The notes under the pieces are model-generated. The model was not told the origin of the DNA. It worked only from the letters and a program-made list of their open reading frames with translations, and did not search any database. A DNA stretch of 64,000 nt from Sphingomonas sp. SRS2 (lineage in GTDB: Bacteria; Pseudomonadota; Alphaproteobacteria; Sphingomonadales; Sphingomonadaceae): positions 1-64,000 of the forward strand of contig NZ_LARW01000084.1 in the NCBI RefSeq assembly GCF_000971055.1, in the 5' to 3' direction. Positions 35,215 through 44,114 of the stretch are shown one piece after another. The position numbers and the translations under genes are program-made. The stretch's first letter is position 1, and the number at the start of each line of letters is the position of its first letter.

Positions 35215-36432
35215 TCAGCTGATGGCAAAGTGAATTATATCGGCGGCCTTCTGAACGCCGCCGGCAGCATTGATTTCTGCCTGAATAACGCTCGCGCGGT
35301 TTCGATATTCCCTCTCATTCAGCGCTGCCGAAATGCCGCAGGCGAGCTGCCGCCACGATGCGTTCGGCGATAGGACTCGGGTGACCCCAGCGCGATCGAG
35401 CCGAGCTGCGGTGGCAGGCTGCTCGAACGCCAGCGGCAGCGTCACCATCGGCACCCCGAATGAAAGAGCATCAAGCACAGTGTTGAAGCCGGCATGGGTT
35501 ATGGCCAGATCGGCATGGCGCAGTACCGCACGCTGCGGCACGAACGGCTCGACGACCGGGTTGCCCGGTAGAGCGGCTGTCTCGGATGGAGACAGCAGAC
35601 CACCGTGCGCCAAGACCAGTTTCGCGCCTAGAGCGTCACAGGCGCGGGCGATTTTGGCGAAGAGTCTCGCGCGTGCTCCCTGCAGCGTGCCGAGCGAAGC
35701 GAATATCAAGGGCTGCCCGCTGCCGGCTGGGATTGCGAACTCACCGTCGTCGGGCAGGCGAAGCGGACCTGTATACTGGAAGCTGTCTGGAAGCCTGCGG
35801 CGCGGGAAATCGATCGAGGCCACCGCCTGCGAGATCTGAGCCAGGTCCGATCCGTAATCCTCGAAATGCTGGCGCGGATGGATACCCCAACGCGCGGCAT
35901 GGCAACTCAGCACTTTTGTGACCGGGCGCATCAACCAGTCGGCGATGCGATAGCCGCCCCTGTTGCGCCAGAGGCCGAACGGCGTCGGATCGTAGCGCCA
36001 GCCGACATAGGGCGGCGGTATCGCCGGCTCGCGATTGATTGGGAGCGCATTCGCCACGGTTACCAAAGGCAGGCCGAGGGAACGCGCAACGAGCGCGCCT
36101 GCCGGCTCGAGCTGATCGACTATCGCCGCATCCGCCCCGATCGCACGCAAGATATCGGGCGCTTCGGTGCAAATCGTCTGCGCGCGTTTCGCGACGCTGC
36201 GAATGGTTCTCGCCGTATCGACAGGCCCTCTTCCTGTCGTCGGATGGGTGCCCTGGTCACGGCCCCCGCCGATCAGCGTGACGTCCATAGCGGCGGCCCG
36301 GACAAGCGCGGCACCATGAGATTGCTGCAGGAAGGTGACCCGGTGGCCGCGCTCTACCAGGACGCGCGCAAGGGCGAGCATCGGATTGATATGTCCCGCC
36401 AATGGCGGCGCGATGATGGCGAAATGAGCCAC
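35215..36432 (-). CDS. crtX: zeaxanthin glucosyltransferase
   Basis: 405-aa GT-B fold glycosyltransferase (family GT1) starting at GTG. The N-terminus FAIIAPPLAGHINPMLALARVLVERGHRV is typical of CrtX. The donor-binding C-terminal half has PLIFASLGTLQGA, PVVEPFVPQRAVLRHADLAITHAGFNTVLDALSFGVPMV and LPLAFEQPATAARL. CrtX glucosylates the 3-hydroxyl groups of zeaxanthin-type carotenoids with UDP-glucose. It borders the phage remnant on one side and is divergent from crtZ (281-base gap). Position beside crtZ/W/Y/I/B makes the assignment firm. Confidence 0.92.
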   Translation of the reverse strand: MAHFAIIAPPLAGHINPMLALARVLVERGHRVTFLQQSHGAALVRAAAMDVTLIGGGRDQGTHPTTGRGPVDTARTIRSVAKRAQTICTEAPDILRAIGADAAIVDQLEPAGALVARSLGLPLVTVANALPINREPAIPPPYVGWRYDPTPFGLWRNRGGYRIADWLMRPVTKVLSCHAARWGIHPRQHFEDYGSDLAQISQAVASIDFPRRRLPDSFQYTGPLRLPDDGEFAIPAGSGQPLIFASLGTLQGARARLFAKIARACDALGAKLVLAHGGLLSPSETAALPGNPVVEPFVPQRAVLRHADLAITHAGFNTVLDALSFGVPMVTLPLAFEQPATAARLDRAGVTRVLSPNASWRQLACGISAALNEREYRNRASVIQAEINAAGGVQKAADIIHFAIS

Positions 36433-36713
36433 CTCAGCCCATCGCCAGTCGTGGCGACATCGCCGGGACCGAAAGCCTGGTTTTGCCCGACATCACTTTG
36501 ATTCTGCATATCATCATGCTCGCGAACATGCGGCGATCGCCCGACCAATACGATGACTTAGGTTAGGGCAATGTTCCTGTTTGTAGGAACTAACCTCGCG
36601 ATCCTTTCCTCCCGTCTGCACGATCCGCGGATCACCTGCAGTTTTACTGCGTTGAGGCTTCGCAGGGTTCGCGATCGGCCCTATGCTGGCAGCGTTTTTT
36701 GCATTGGACAGCA

Positions 36714-37187
36714 ATGAATAACCCGTTCCTCGACGGCGCCCTGATCGCTCTCGTCACGGTCTTCGCGATGGAGGCGGTGGCTTATTGCGTTCATCGTTTC
36801 GTGATGCATGGCGTCGGCTGGGTCCTGCATCGCTCCCATCACGAGCCACGGACCGGCTTCTGGGAGCACAATGATCTTTTCGGGATATTGTTCGCGGGGA
36901 TCAGCATGGCAATGATCTCGGTGTCTTCGGCGGCTGATCAGCTTTTCTGGGTCGGAATAGGCATGGCCTGCTACGGCCTTCTCTACTTCCTGGTCCACGA
37001 TGGACTCGTACATCGACGGTTCCGATTCGTCGGGCCTCCCCGCAGCGGCTATTTGTCGCATCTGGTCCGGGCCCACCACATGCACCATGCCGTCAAGACC
37101 CGTGACGGGGCCATCTCGTTCGGCTTTCTCTATGCTCCTCCGCTCGCTTCGCTGAGCAGAGTGCTGCGATCCCGGCGCGGGCAATGA
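36714..37187 (+). CDS. crtZ: beta-carotene hydroxylase
   Basis: 157-aa membrane di-iron hydroxylase. The histidine clusters are AYCVHRFVMHG, WVLHRSHHEPRTGFWEHND, LVHDGLVHRRF and RAHHMHHAVK, as in CrtZ. Three to four hydrophobic segments are seen. ATG at 36714 begins the family sequence; a TTG five codons earlier is in frame but unlikely. Its stop overlaps the crtW ATG by four bases. It adds 3- and 3'-hydroxyls to beta-ionone rings, giving zeaxanthin, and acts on ketolated rings too. Confidence 0.95.
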   Translation: MNNPFLDGALIALVTVFAMEAVAYCVHRFVMHGVGWVLHRSHHEPRTGFWEHNDLFGILFAGISMAMISVSSAADQLFWVGIGMACYGLLYFLVHDGLVHRRFRFVGPPRSGYLSHLVRAHHMHHAVKTRDGAISFGFLYAPPLASLSRVLRSRRGQ

Positions 37188-37903
37188 CTAATCGCGCTGC
37201 GCAACGAGCCGTTGGCCTCACGCTTGCCGCACTGGTGTTCGGCAGCTGGCTTCTACTCCAGATACTCGCTCTCTTCCTCGTCCAGATCGACACGCTGCAC
37301 CCGCTGCTGATCATGATACTGGTGGCGACGCTGTGCTGGCTCGACGTCGGCTTGTTCATCATCGCGCATGACGCCATGCACGGGTCACTCGCACCGGGAT
37401 CGCCGCGCCTCAACCGGGTGATCGGCACGGTGATGCTCGCGGCCTATGCGGGTTTCTCGTTCGACCGGCTTCGCCCAAAGCATATGGCGCACCACCTGAC
37501 GCCGGGGACCGTGGCGGATCCCGATTTCTGCGAACGATCGCCAGCCAACCCATTCCGCTGGTATGTCGCTTTCTTCCGCGAATATTTCGGGTGGAGGGAA
37601 GTCCTCGTCCTCACCCTCCTGGTCGGCGTGATGACCTTCGCCGCCCGCGTGCCCTATGCCAATCTGCTGCTTTTCTGGGCGCTACCCGCGATACTCGCTT
37701 CGGTGCAGCTATTCCTGTTCGGCACCTTCCTGCCGCACGCCCACCGCGGCCCGGACTTCGTCGATGGGCATCGCGCGCGTAGCTCGAACTTCGGTTGGAT
37801 CACGTCGCTGCTGACATGCTATCATTTCGGCTATCATCACGAACATCACCTTCATCCGCATCTGCCCTGGTGGCGGCTGCCGAGTGCTCGATGCCGGGGG
37901 TGA
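37184..37903 (+). CDS. crtW: beta-carotene ketolase
   Basis: 239-aa membrane fatty-acid-desaturase-fold ketolase. The motifs are LFIIAHDAMHGSLAP, RPKHMAHHLTPG, DPDFCERSPANPFRWYVAFFREYFGW, FGTFLPHAHRG and FGYHHEHHLHPHLPWWRLP, matching CrtW. It introduces 4-keto groups into beta-ionone rings. With crtZ it predicts astaxanthin-type products. Transcription is coupled to crtZ (ATGA overlap), and only 14 bases separate its stop from the convergent crtB stop. Confidence 0.95.
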   Translation: MTNRAAQRAVGLTLAALVFGSWLLLQILALFLVQIDTLHPLLIMILVATLCWLDVGLFIIAHDAMHGSLAPGSPRLNRVIGTVMLAAYAGFSFDRLRPKHMAHHLTPGTVADPDFCERSPANPFRWYVAFFREYFGWREVLVLTLLVGVMTFAARVPYANLLLFWALPAILASVQLFLFGTFLPHAHRGPDFVDGHRARSSNFGWITSLLTCYHFGYHHEHHLHPHLPWWRLPSARCRG

Positions 37904-37917
37904 CCGGCGCACATCGG

Positions 37918-38853
37918 TCAGCGAGGCCGAGTCCAAAGGCCTTCGCGCGATACGGTGCGCGGCGTAGGCATCAGGCTCGCACCGAGCGCACGTACCGCAA
38001 ATCCTGCTTTTCTCATGCCGGGCACCGCGACGCGCTCGCGCCACGCCCTGTCGCCACGACGAACGACCTCATGGCCGATGTCGCCATAGATGCCAGCCGC
38101 CGACAGAATCGCCCAGCGGCAGCGGAAAGGCAGACGGGCGGCGCCGATGCGGGCCGAGCGTTCATGGCGGTCGGCCATGGTGACCAGGCGCGCCGCGACC
38201 GCCGCCAGTTGGGATGCAGCGTGATCCGCGACAAGATCGGCTTCCTCCAACCCGGCCTGATCCAGCCAAGTCGCCGGAATGTAGCATCGGCCGTTTTCGG
38301 CATCCTCGCGAATGTCCCGGGCGATATTCGATAGCTGAAACGCAATGCCGAGGTCACATGCCCGGTCCAGCGTATCCTCGTCATCGGGCTCCACGCCCAT
38401 GACCAGCGCCATCATGCAGCCGACGGCGCCAGCGACGAAATAGCAATAGGATAGGAGATCATCCTCGGTCTTTGGCCGCCAGCCGGCGGCATCGGCGGCG
38501 AATCCCGCGATATGATCGTGGATCAGCCGCGATGGTATGCGACATTCGCTGGCCACATGGCGCAGTCCTGCGAACGCCGGATCCACGACGCCGTCGCCGG
38601 TCAGAGCAACGTCGGTCTGCGCGCGGAGGGATTCGAGCCGCGCCGGCGCGTCGTAGGCGGTCTCCATGCCATGTCCCAATGTCTGGCCATCCACCATGTC
38701 GTCGCAGGTCCTGCACCAGGCATAGAGCAGCCAGGCCCGCTCGCGTGCTTCGCGTCCGAACAGCTTGCTTGCCATCGCAAAGGACTGCGATCCCCTGTTG
38801 ATCGTCGCCTCGGCAATCTCGACCAGCGCGGCGCGCTCAATCTGCAAGGTCAT
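37918..38853 (-). CDS. crtB: phytoene synthase
   Basis: 311-aa head-to-head prenyl synthase condensing two geranylgeranyl diphosphates to phytoene. The two Asp-rich motifs are LYAWCRTCDDMVDG (D-D-x-x-D) near residue 44 and FQLSNIARDIREDAENGRCYIP near residue 180. The ATG lies inside the 3' end of crtI (17-base overlap), so translation is coupled. Last gene of the crtY-crtI-crtB run. Confidence 0.95.
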   Translation of the reverse strand: MTLQIERAALVEIAEATINRGSQSFAMASKLFGREARERAWLLYAWCRTCDDMVDGQTLGHGMETAYDAPARLESLRAQTDVALTGDGVVDPAFAGLRHVASECRIPSRLIHDHIAGFAADAAGWRPKTEDDLLSYCYFVAGAVGCMMALVMGVEPDDEDTLDRACDLGIAFQLSNIARDIREDAENGRCYIPATWLDQAGLEEADLVADHAASQLAAVAARLVTMADRHERSARIGAARLPFRCRWAILSAAGIYGDIGHEVVRRGDRAWRERVAVPGMRKAGFAVRALGASLMPTPRTVSREGLWTRPR

Positions 38854-40315
38854 TGATCATCAGCCCCGCGGTGGCCTTCGCGCTGCCGACCACGCCCGGA
38901 ATGCCAGCGCCCGGATGGGTTCCCGCGCCTACGAAGTAAAGGTTGGACAGAATATCGTCGCGGTTATGGACGCGGAACCAGGCGCTTTGCGTAAGCCGCG
39001 GCTCAAGGCTGAACGCGGAGCCGAGATGCGCGCCCAGATCATTTTTGAAATCGACCGGGGTGTAATGGAATACGGTCATCAGCTTTTCGCGCAGGCCCGG
39101 CAACACGCGCTCTTCGATGATGTCGAGAATGATTTCGCGATAGCGTGGTCCCTCGACCGCCCAGTCGATCGGCGCTTGCCCTAGATGCGGCACCGGTGCC
39201 AGCGCGTAGAACGTTGAGCACCCAGGCGGCGCCATGGCGGGGTCGGTGGCGCTCGGGTGATGGAGATAGAGCGCTGGATCCGATGCCAGCCGATCGCTCT
39301 TATATATGTCGTCGAGCAGCCTCTTGTAGCGTGGTCCGAACAGGATGCTGTGGTGCGGAATCTCGGGAAAAGCGCCGCGTATGCCGAAATGGACGACGAA
39401 GAGGGATGGCGAGAAGCGCTTTCGCCGCAGCCTGCGGGCCGCCTGGGCGCCGCGGCGGTCACCGCGGATCAGATCATAGCTTGTGACGATATCGGCATTG
39501 GAAGCGACTGCGTCGAAGTCCCCGGACCAGCCCGATTGCGTCGTCACCGAAGATATGCGGCCCTGCCGGGCATGAATGGCGGCAACCGGATCAGAAAGGC
39601 GGATCTGGCCACCTATGCGCTCGAAATGCCGGGCCATCCCCGCCACGAGAGCATTGGTGCCGCCTTTCGCGAACCAGACCCCGCCGTCACGCTCAAGCTT
39701 GTGAATCAGCGCGTAGATCGAGCTCGTCGTCATCGGATTGCCGCCGACAAGCAGTGTGTGGAAGGATAGAGCCTGCCGCAGCTTCTCACTGCGGACGAAG
39801 CCGGAGACGATCGAGTATACCGAGCGCCAGGCCTGGTACCGCGCCAGCGAGGGCGCAGCACGGAGCATCGATTTGAAATCGAGAAACGGCACCGCGCCCA
39901 GTTTCTCATATCCCTCGATATAGACCCCTGCCGAATATTGCAGGAAGCGCCGATAGCCATCGACATCGGCAGGATCGAGCCGGGCGATCTGCTCGGTCAG
40001 CCGCGCATCGTCGTTGGTATAGTCGAACGTGTCGCCGTCGGGCCAGAACAGCCGGTAGAAAGGCTGGACCGGCTGAAGCGTGACGTCGTCCCGCATGTCA
40101 GCGCCGCTTAGGGCCCAGAGATCGGTCAGGCAGGCCGGATCGGTGATAACGGTTGGACCTGCGTCAAAGGTGAAACCGTCGCGGTGCCACACATAGGCAC
40201 GCCCACCGGGCCGGTCGCGCGCCTCGATGATGATGGTGTCTATGCCGGCCGACTGCAGGCGTATTGCCAACGCCAGTCCGCCAAACCCTGCGCCGATGAC
40301 TGCGGCGCGCTTCAC
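38837..40315 (-). CDS. crtI: phytoene desaturase
   Basis: 492-aa CrtI-type flavoprotein that turns phytoene into lycopene. The N-terminal FAD motif is AAVIGAGFGGLALAIRLQSAG, followed by DRPGGRAYVWHRDGFTFDAGPTVITDP. The C-terminal bacterial-desaturase signature is FVGAGTHPGAGIPGVVGSAK. Starts at GTG overlapping the crtY stop (GTGA). Length and motifs are complete. Confidence 0.96.
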   Translation of the reverse strand: MKRAAVIGAGFGGLALAIRLQSAGIDTIIIEARDRPGGRAYVWHRDGFTFDAGPTVITDPACLTDLWALSGADMRDDVTLQPVQPFYRLFWPDGDTFDYTNDDARLTEQIARLDPADVDGYRRFLQYSAGVYIEGYEKLGAVPFLDFKSMLRAAPSLARYQAWRSVYSIVSGFVRSEKLRQALSFHTLLVGGNPMTTSSIYALIHKLERDGGVWFAKGGTNALVAGMARHFERIGGQIRLSDPVAAIHARQGRISSVTTQSGWSGDFDAVASNADIVTSYDLIRGDRRGAQAARRLRRKRFSPSLFVVHFGIRGAFPEIPHHSILFGPRYKRLLDDIYKSDRLASDPALYLHHPSATDPAMAPPGCSTFYALAPVPHLGQAPIDWAVEGPRYREIILDIIEERVLPGLREKLMTVFHYTPVDFKNDLGAHLGSAFSLEPRLTQSAWFRVHNRDDILSNLYFVGAGTHPGAGIPGVVGSAKATAGLMINDLAD

Positions 40316-41466
40316 GCTGATGGGCCCCGGAAGAAAACACTTGCTGCCGCCCGGAGCAGTGGCACAGGCGGACGGCCGCTGAGGATGCGCGCCTTGTCGG
40401 AAAGTGTGGAGCGGGCCGCATAGAAGCGGCCCACGAGGTCGGCATCAAGACGGTAGAAATGCTCGAGCACAAGATAACGCTTTGCGGGCTCCGCAGCGCG
40501 CAGCAACATGCGATTGAGCAGGCGATAGAAGCTCCGCTCCCGCCAGCGCCGTTCGGCCATCGTCCGGAAAAGCGATAACAGGGCAGCACTCGACATATCA
40601 GGCTGTGCAGCTAGCAACCGGGCGTTAGCCAGCGCATCGGGCAGCGAATAACCCGTGGTCGGATGAAAAAAACCGCCGCGCAGGCCCAGCCGCGCGACTG
40701 TCGCATTCTGCCACAGGCTGGCGACTGAGCCACCCATTGCAATCGGCAGCACGCCGCGCTCCTCGCGGATCATCTGCGCGCCTGCCCATCCCTTCTGTGC
40801 GATATAGTCTTCGATGCGGTCGCCCAATATCAGATCGTCCAGCCTGCTATCCTCGGAATAATAAGTGTCTTCGACGAGCATCTCCGTGGGGGAAAACGGC
40901 AGGCAGTAGACGAAGCGATAACCCTCCGATTGATCTACAGTTGCATCCATGATGATCGGCGCGGCCAGACCATGCGGCACGGAAAAGCGATATTCGCGGC
41001 CCAGAAACTTCTGCCAGCCGAGATCCAGGCCGTCGACGCTCTCGAAACCGCGAGCGTCGATGACGCCATCGGCGTTGATGCGCTCGCCAGTGTTCAGCGT
41101 GATCCCGTGCGGTCCGATATCCGCGATCCCGGCATTCAGCCGGTAGGCGCTGGCCGGCAAGACCGTCTTCAAGAGCCTGTCGAGCCTGTCGGACGTCACG
41201 CTGTTATATCCGGTGTCCAAGCTTTTCCGACGCGAGGGGAAGCGGACCTCATGATTCGGCCAGCGATGGACGACCAGATCTTCGACCAGGTCGCGGCTGC
41301 CGGCGTCGATGTCGTCATCGAAGAAGGACCAGAGATGATTGCCACCGAAGGAAGACCCTGCCTCGACTACGAGCAGTGGAATTTCGGGTCGGGTTCGGGC
41401 CAAAGCGAGCGCCGCTAGACCGCCCGCGAGCCCGCCGCCGGCTATAATCAGTCGATATGCCGTCAT
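40312..41466 (-). CDS. crtY: lycopene beta-cyclase
   Basis: 384-aa flavoprotein cyclase from the ATG at 41466 (MTAYRLIIAGGGLAGG). Conserved regions are WSFFDDD, DARGFESVDGLDLGWQKFLG, EGYRFVYCLPFSPTEMLVEDTYYSE and LRGGFFHPTTGYSLPDALANA. It forms beta-ionone rings at both lycopene ends. An in-frame GTG at 41505 is open but lies before the family N-terminus. First gene of the crtYIB unit, divergent from the DUF2141 gene. Confidence 0.95.
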   Translation of the reverse strand: MTAYRLIIAGGGLAGGLAALALARTRPEIPLLVVEAGSSFGGNHLWSFFDDDIDAGSRDLVEDLVVHRWPNHEVRFPSRRKSLDTGYNSVTSDRLDRLLKTVLPASAYRLNAGIADIGPHGITLNTGERINADGVIDARGFESVDGLDLGWQKFLGREYRFSVPHGLAAPIIMDATVDQSEGYRFVYCLPFSPTEMLVEDTYYSEDSRLDDLILGDRIEDYIAQKGWAGAQMIREERGVLPIAMGGSVASLWQNATVARLGLRGGFFHPTTGYSLPDALANARLLAAQPDMSSAALLSLFRTMAERRWRERSFYRLLNRMLLRAAEPAKRYLVLEHFYRLDADLVGRFYAARSTLSDKARILSGRPPVPLLRAAASVFFRGPSA

Positions 41467-41549
41467 AGAGCGGCTATGGCAGAAGTGTCGCGCCGGACCA
41501 ATCACTAGTCGTTACCGCACGCGGTATCGCCGGAGCTAGGGAAGCAATC

Positions 41550-42047
41550 ATGGGCTGCAATCCCGATATGAAGGCCGTCTCTGTGTCGTCGACAGCCGGC
41601 TATGCCGGGTTTGGAGCTGCGCTGCTGCTCGCTGCCGCTCTTGCGAGGCCGCTACCGCTGAGTGCGGCTACAACTGACAGCGAGCTTGAGCTCACCATCG
41701 AGAATTTGCGCAGTGTCAGAGGATTTCTGCTCGTCTGCCTGACTCAGAATGAACGCCATTTTCCCGACTGCAAGGGCGACCCAAAGGCGGCCAGAAAGAT
41801 GGTGCAGGCGAGCAAGGAGGCACGGGTAGTCTTCATGGGGCTCCCGCCGGGCCGGTACGCGCTGTCATTAATTCACGACGAGAATGGAAACGGTAAGCTC
41901 GATACAGCGTTAGGGATACCGCGCGAGGGCTTCGGCTTTTCGCGCAATCCGACGATCCGTTTCGGGCCCCCGCGCTTCGACGAGGTGATCTTCACCTTCG
42001 CCGGCGGCAAGGAGGATCATGCGGTCCGACTGCGCTACATCCTCTAA
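41550..42047 (+). CDS. DUF2141-domain protein, exported
   Basis: 165-aa protein with a signal peptide (hydrophobic stretch LLLAAALARPLPLSAA) and one DUF2141 domain. That domain opens with LELTIENLRSVRGFLLVCL and ends with LPPGRYALSLIHDENGNGKLDTALGIPREGFGFS, the signature part. AGGGAAG precedes the ATG. DUF2141 proteins often neighbour carotenoid genes in sphingomonads; the function is not known. First gene of a plus-strand unit with ispH and crtE. Confidence 0.88.
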   Translation: MGCNPDMKAVSVSSTAGYAGFGAALLLAAALARPLPLSAATTDSELELTIENLRSVRGFLLVCLTQNERHFPDCKGDPKAARKMVQASKEARVVFMGLPPGRYALSLIHDENGNGKLDTALGIPREGFGFSRNPTIRFGPPRFDEVIFTFAGGKEDHAVRLRYIL

Positions 42048-42109
42048 GCCGAGGTGGACGCGTCGACATCTTGAAGTTAGCCTCCGCCCGGGGGTGATGG
42101 AGCAGATCG

Positions 42110-43096
42110 ATGACCCCTACCGCATCGCCTATTCGCCCCTCCGCCGAAAGAGCCAAGCCCGTAGCCCCGGAGATGCGCGTCGTGCTAGCCGCGCCAAGAG
42201 GGTTTTGCGCGGGCGTCCGCCGGGCGATCGCCGCAGTCGAAACCGCTCTCGATCGATTCGGCGCACCGATCTATGTTCGCCGGGCGATCGTCCACAACCT
42301 CGACGTTGTCGGGAATCTGGAAAAGCGGGGAGCAATCTTCGTTCAGGAAGTCGACGATGTACCGCCGGGCAGCGTCCTGCTCCTTTCTGCGCACGGCGTC
42401 GCACCGCGTATTCGATCGAGTGCCCAAGCGCGCAACCTACGCGTTTTCGACGCGATGTGCCCGCTCGTGGACAAGGTCCATCATGAAGTTCGCCGCCACC
42501 ATCGGGACGGCCATCATGTCATCCTGATTGGTCATTCGGGGCATCCCGAGATCGAAGGTACGTTCGAACAGGTTCCCGAAAGCGCCATCACGCTCGTGAC
42601 GGAGATCGGCGATATCGAAAGGCTCGAACATCGAGTCGGGCAACGCATGGCTTACGCAACGCAGACCACCTTCGCCGTGGAGGATGCGAAGCTGATCATT
42701 GCAAGGCTGCAAGTGCTCTTTCCGAATATCCGCGGCCCGAAAACGAGTGACATCTGCTTTGCTACAACCAATCGCCAAGCCGCCGTGCGGGCCATCGCGC
42801 GCGATGTGGATGCGTTCATTGTGGTTGGCGAGGATTTCTCATCGAACGCGCGCCGACTGGTGGAGGTCGCCCTGGCCGAGGGTTGTCCGCGGGTTCAACT
42901 CGTTGCCGACGGACGAATGATCGACTGGGGCGGTCTGGCCGATGCGCACAGTATCGGGGTCACCGCTGCCGCTTCAACGCCTGAACATTCGGTGACATCG
43001 GTTCTCGACCAGATCGGCGATCGTTACGCGGTAACGATAGAAGAACATCCCGGTCCGCCCGAACCCGCGAGCTTTCGCGCCGTCGAGTTTGCCTGA
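42110..43096 (+). CDS. ispH: 4-hydroxy-3-methylbut-2-enyl diphosphate reductase
   Basis: 328-aa iron-sulphur enzyme ending the MEP pathway, making IPP and DMAPP. The three cluster cysteines are in APRGFCAGVRRAI, FDAMCPLVDKVH and SDICFATTNRQ. Substrate-contact motifs are LSAHGVAP, GHSGHPEIEGT and GVTAAASTPE. GGAG is seven bases upstream of the ATG. Its stop is two bases from crtE. Placement in the carotenoid cluster points to a dedicated copy raising isoprenoid precursor supply; a housekeeping copy elsewhere is likely. Confidence 0.95.
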   Translation: MTPTASPIRPSAERAKPVAPEMRVVLAAPRGFCAGVRRAIAAVETALDRFGAPIYVRRAIVHNLDVVGNLEKRGAIFVQEVDDVPPGSVLLLSAHGVAPRIRSSAQARNLRVFDAMCPLVDKVHHEVRRHHRDGHHVILIGHSGHPEIEGTFEQVPESAITLVTEIGDIERLEHRVGQRMAYATQTTFAVEDAKLIIARLQVLFPNIRGPKTSDICFATTNRQAAVRAIARDVDAFIVVGEDFSSNARRLVEVALAEGCPRVQLVADGRMIDWGGLADAHSIGVTAAASTPEHSVTSVLDQIGDRYAVTIEEHPGPPEPASFRAVEFA

Positions 43097-43098
43097 CG

Positions 43099-44007
43099 AT
43101 GGCGACCTTGCTTGAGTTCCAGCCACTGCTAGAGGGCGCGTTGCGACAGATCGCGCAAGACATCGACGCCGCATTCGATACCGTGCTTCATTTGCCGGGC
43201 GACGGTCGTGACCGGCTCTTCGCCGCCATGCGTCATGCCGCGATCGGCGGCGGCAAAAGGCTGCGTCCGCTTCTCGTTCGGGCGTCCGCCGATCTTTTCG
43301 GGGTCCCACGGAGCTATGTCCTTCAGGCAGGACTCGCGATCGAAAGTCTGCATGTGCAGTCGCTCATCCATGACGATTTGCCCTGCATGGATGACGACGA
43401 CCTCCGGCGCGGCAGGCCGACGGTGCATTGCGCGTTCGACGAAGCAACGGCAGTTCTCGCCGGCGACGCGCTGCAAGCCTTGGCGTTCGAGCTGCTCAGC
43501 GATCCAGCAACCCACCCCGATGGGAACGTCCGATCCCTGCTGGTCGCCCGGCTCGCTCGCTGTGCCGGTGGCATGGGCATGGCGGGCGGTCAGATGCTGG
43601 ATCTCCTTCCGCCCTCGGCGGATGATGACGAGCGAATGATCGTTCAGCTTCAAAGTCTGAAAACAGGTGCCCTGATCGGATGGGCGGTAGAGGCGGGCGC
43701 GATTCTGGCGCAGGCTGAAGAGGATGAGCGCACGCGACTCTGCAACTACGCGCAGTGTGTCGGTCTCGCTTTCCAGATCGCCGATGACCTGCTGGACGTC
43801 GAAGGATGCATCGACAAGGTCGGCAAACGTCTCGGCAAGGATCAGGCGCAGCAGAAGGCAACCTTCGTGTCCCTTCTGGGCACCGCCCGCGCGCGCGATC
43901 GTGCGAACGAGCTCGCCGACAAGGCGATCGGGCATATCGCGCCATTTGGGTCAGAAGCGGACCTTCTGAGGGAGATCGCGATTTTCGCCGTCCAGCGCGA
44001 CCGTTAG
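43099..44007 (+). CDS. crtE: polyprenyl (geranylgeranyl) diphosphate synthase
   Basis: 302-aa trans-prenyltransferase. First Asp-rich motif with the two-residue insertion of the bacterial type is HDDLPCMDDDDLRRGRPT, the second FQIADDLLDVEG. The residue five before the first motif is Gln in a SLHVQSLIHDD context, where bacterial farnesyl synthases usually have an aromatic. This favours a product longer than FPP, i.e. GGPP for CrtB. A farnesyl synthase (IspA) reading is the alternative. It follows ispH by two bases. Confidence 0.88.
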   Translation: MATLLEFQPLLEGALRQIAQDIDAAFDTVLHLPGDGRDRLFAAMRHAAIGGGKRLRPLLVRASADLFGVPRSYVLQAGLAIESLHVQSLIHDDLPCMDDDDLRRGRPTVHCAFDEATAVLAGDALQALAFELLSDPATHPDGNVRSLLVARLARCAGGMGMAGGQMLDLLPPSADDDERMIVQLQSLKTGALIGWAVEAGAILAQAEEDERTRLCNYAQCVGLAFQIADDLLDVEGCIDKVGKRLGKDQAQQKATFVSLLGTARARDRANELADKAIGHIAPFGSEADLLREIAIFAVQRDR

Positions 44008-44114
44008 GCGCGCACGCCGCCGTGATCGAGCCCGACCAGGTTCACACCCCGGCGTGTTCGTACAGCGCCTGATCCACGCTACCCGCAACGAGGTCGCGGT
44101 GTCCTCACGACGCC

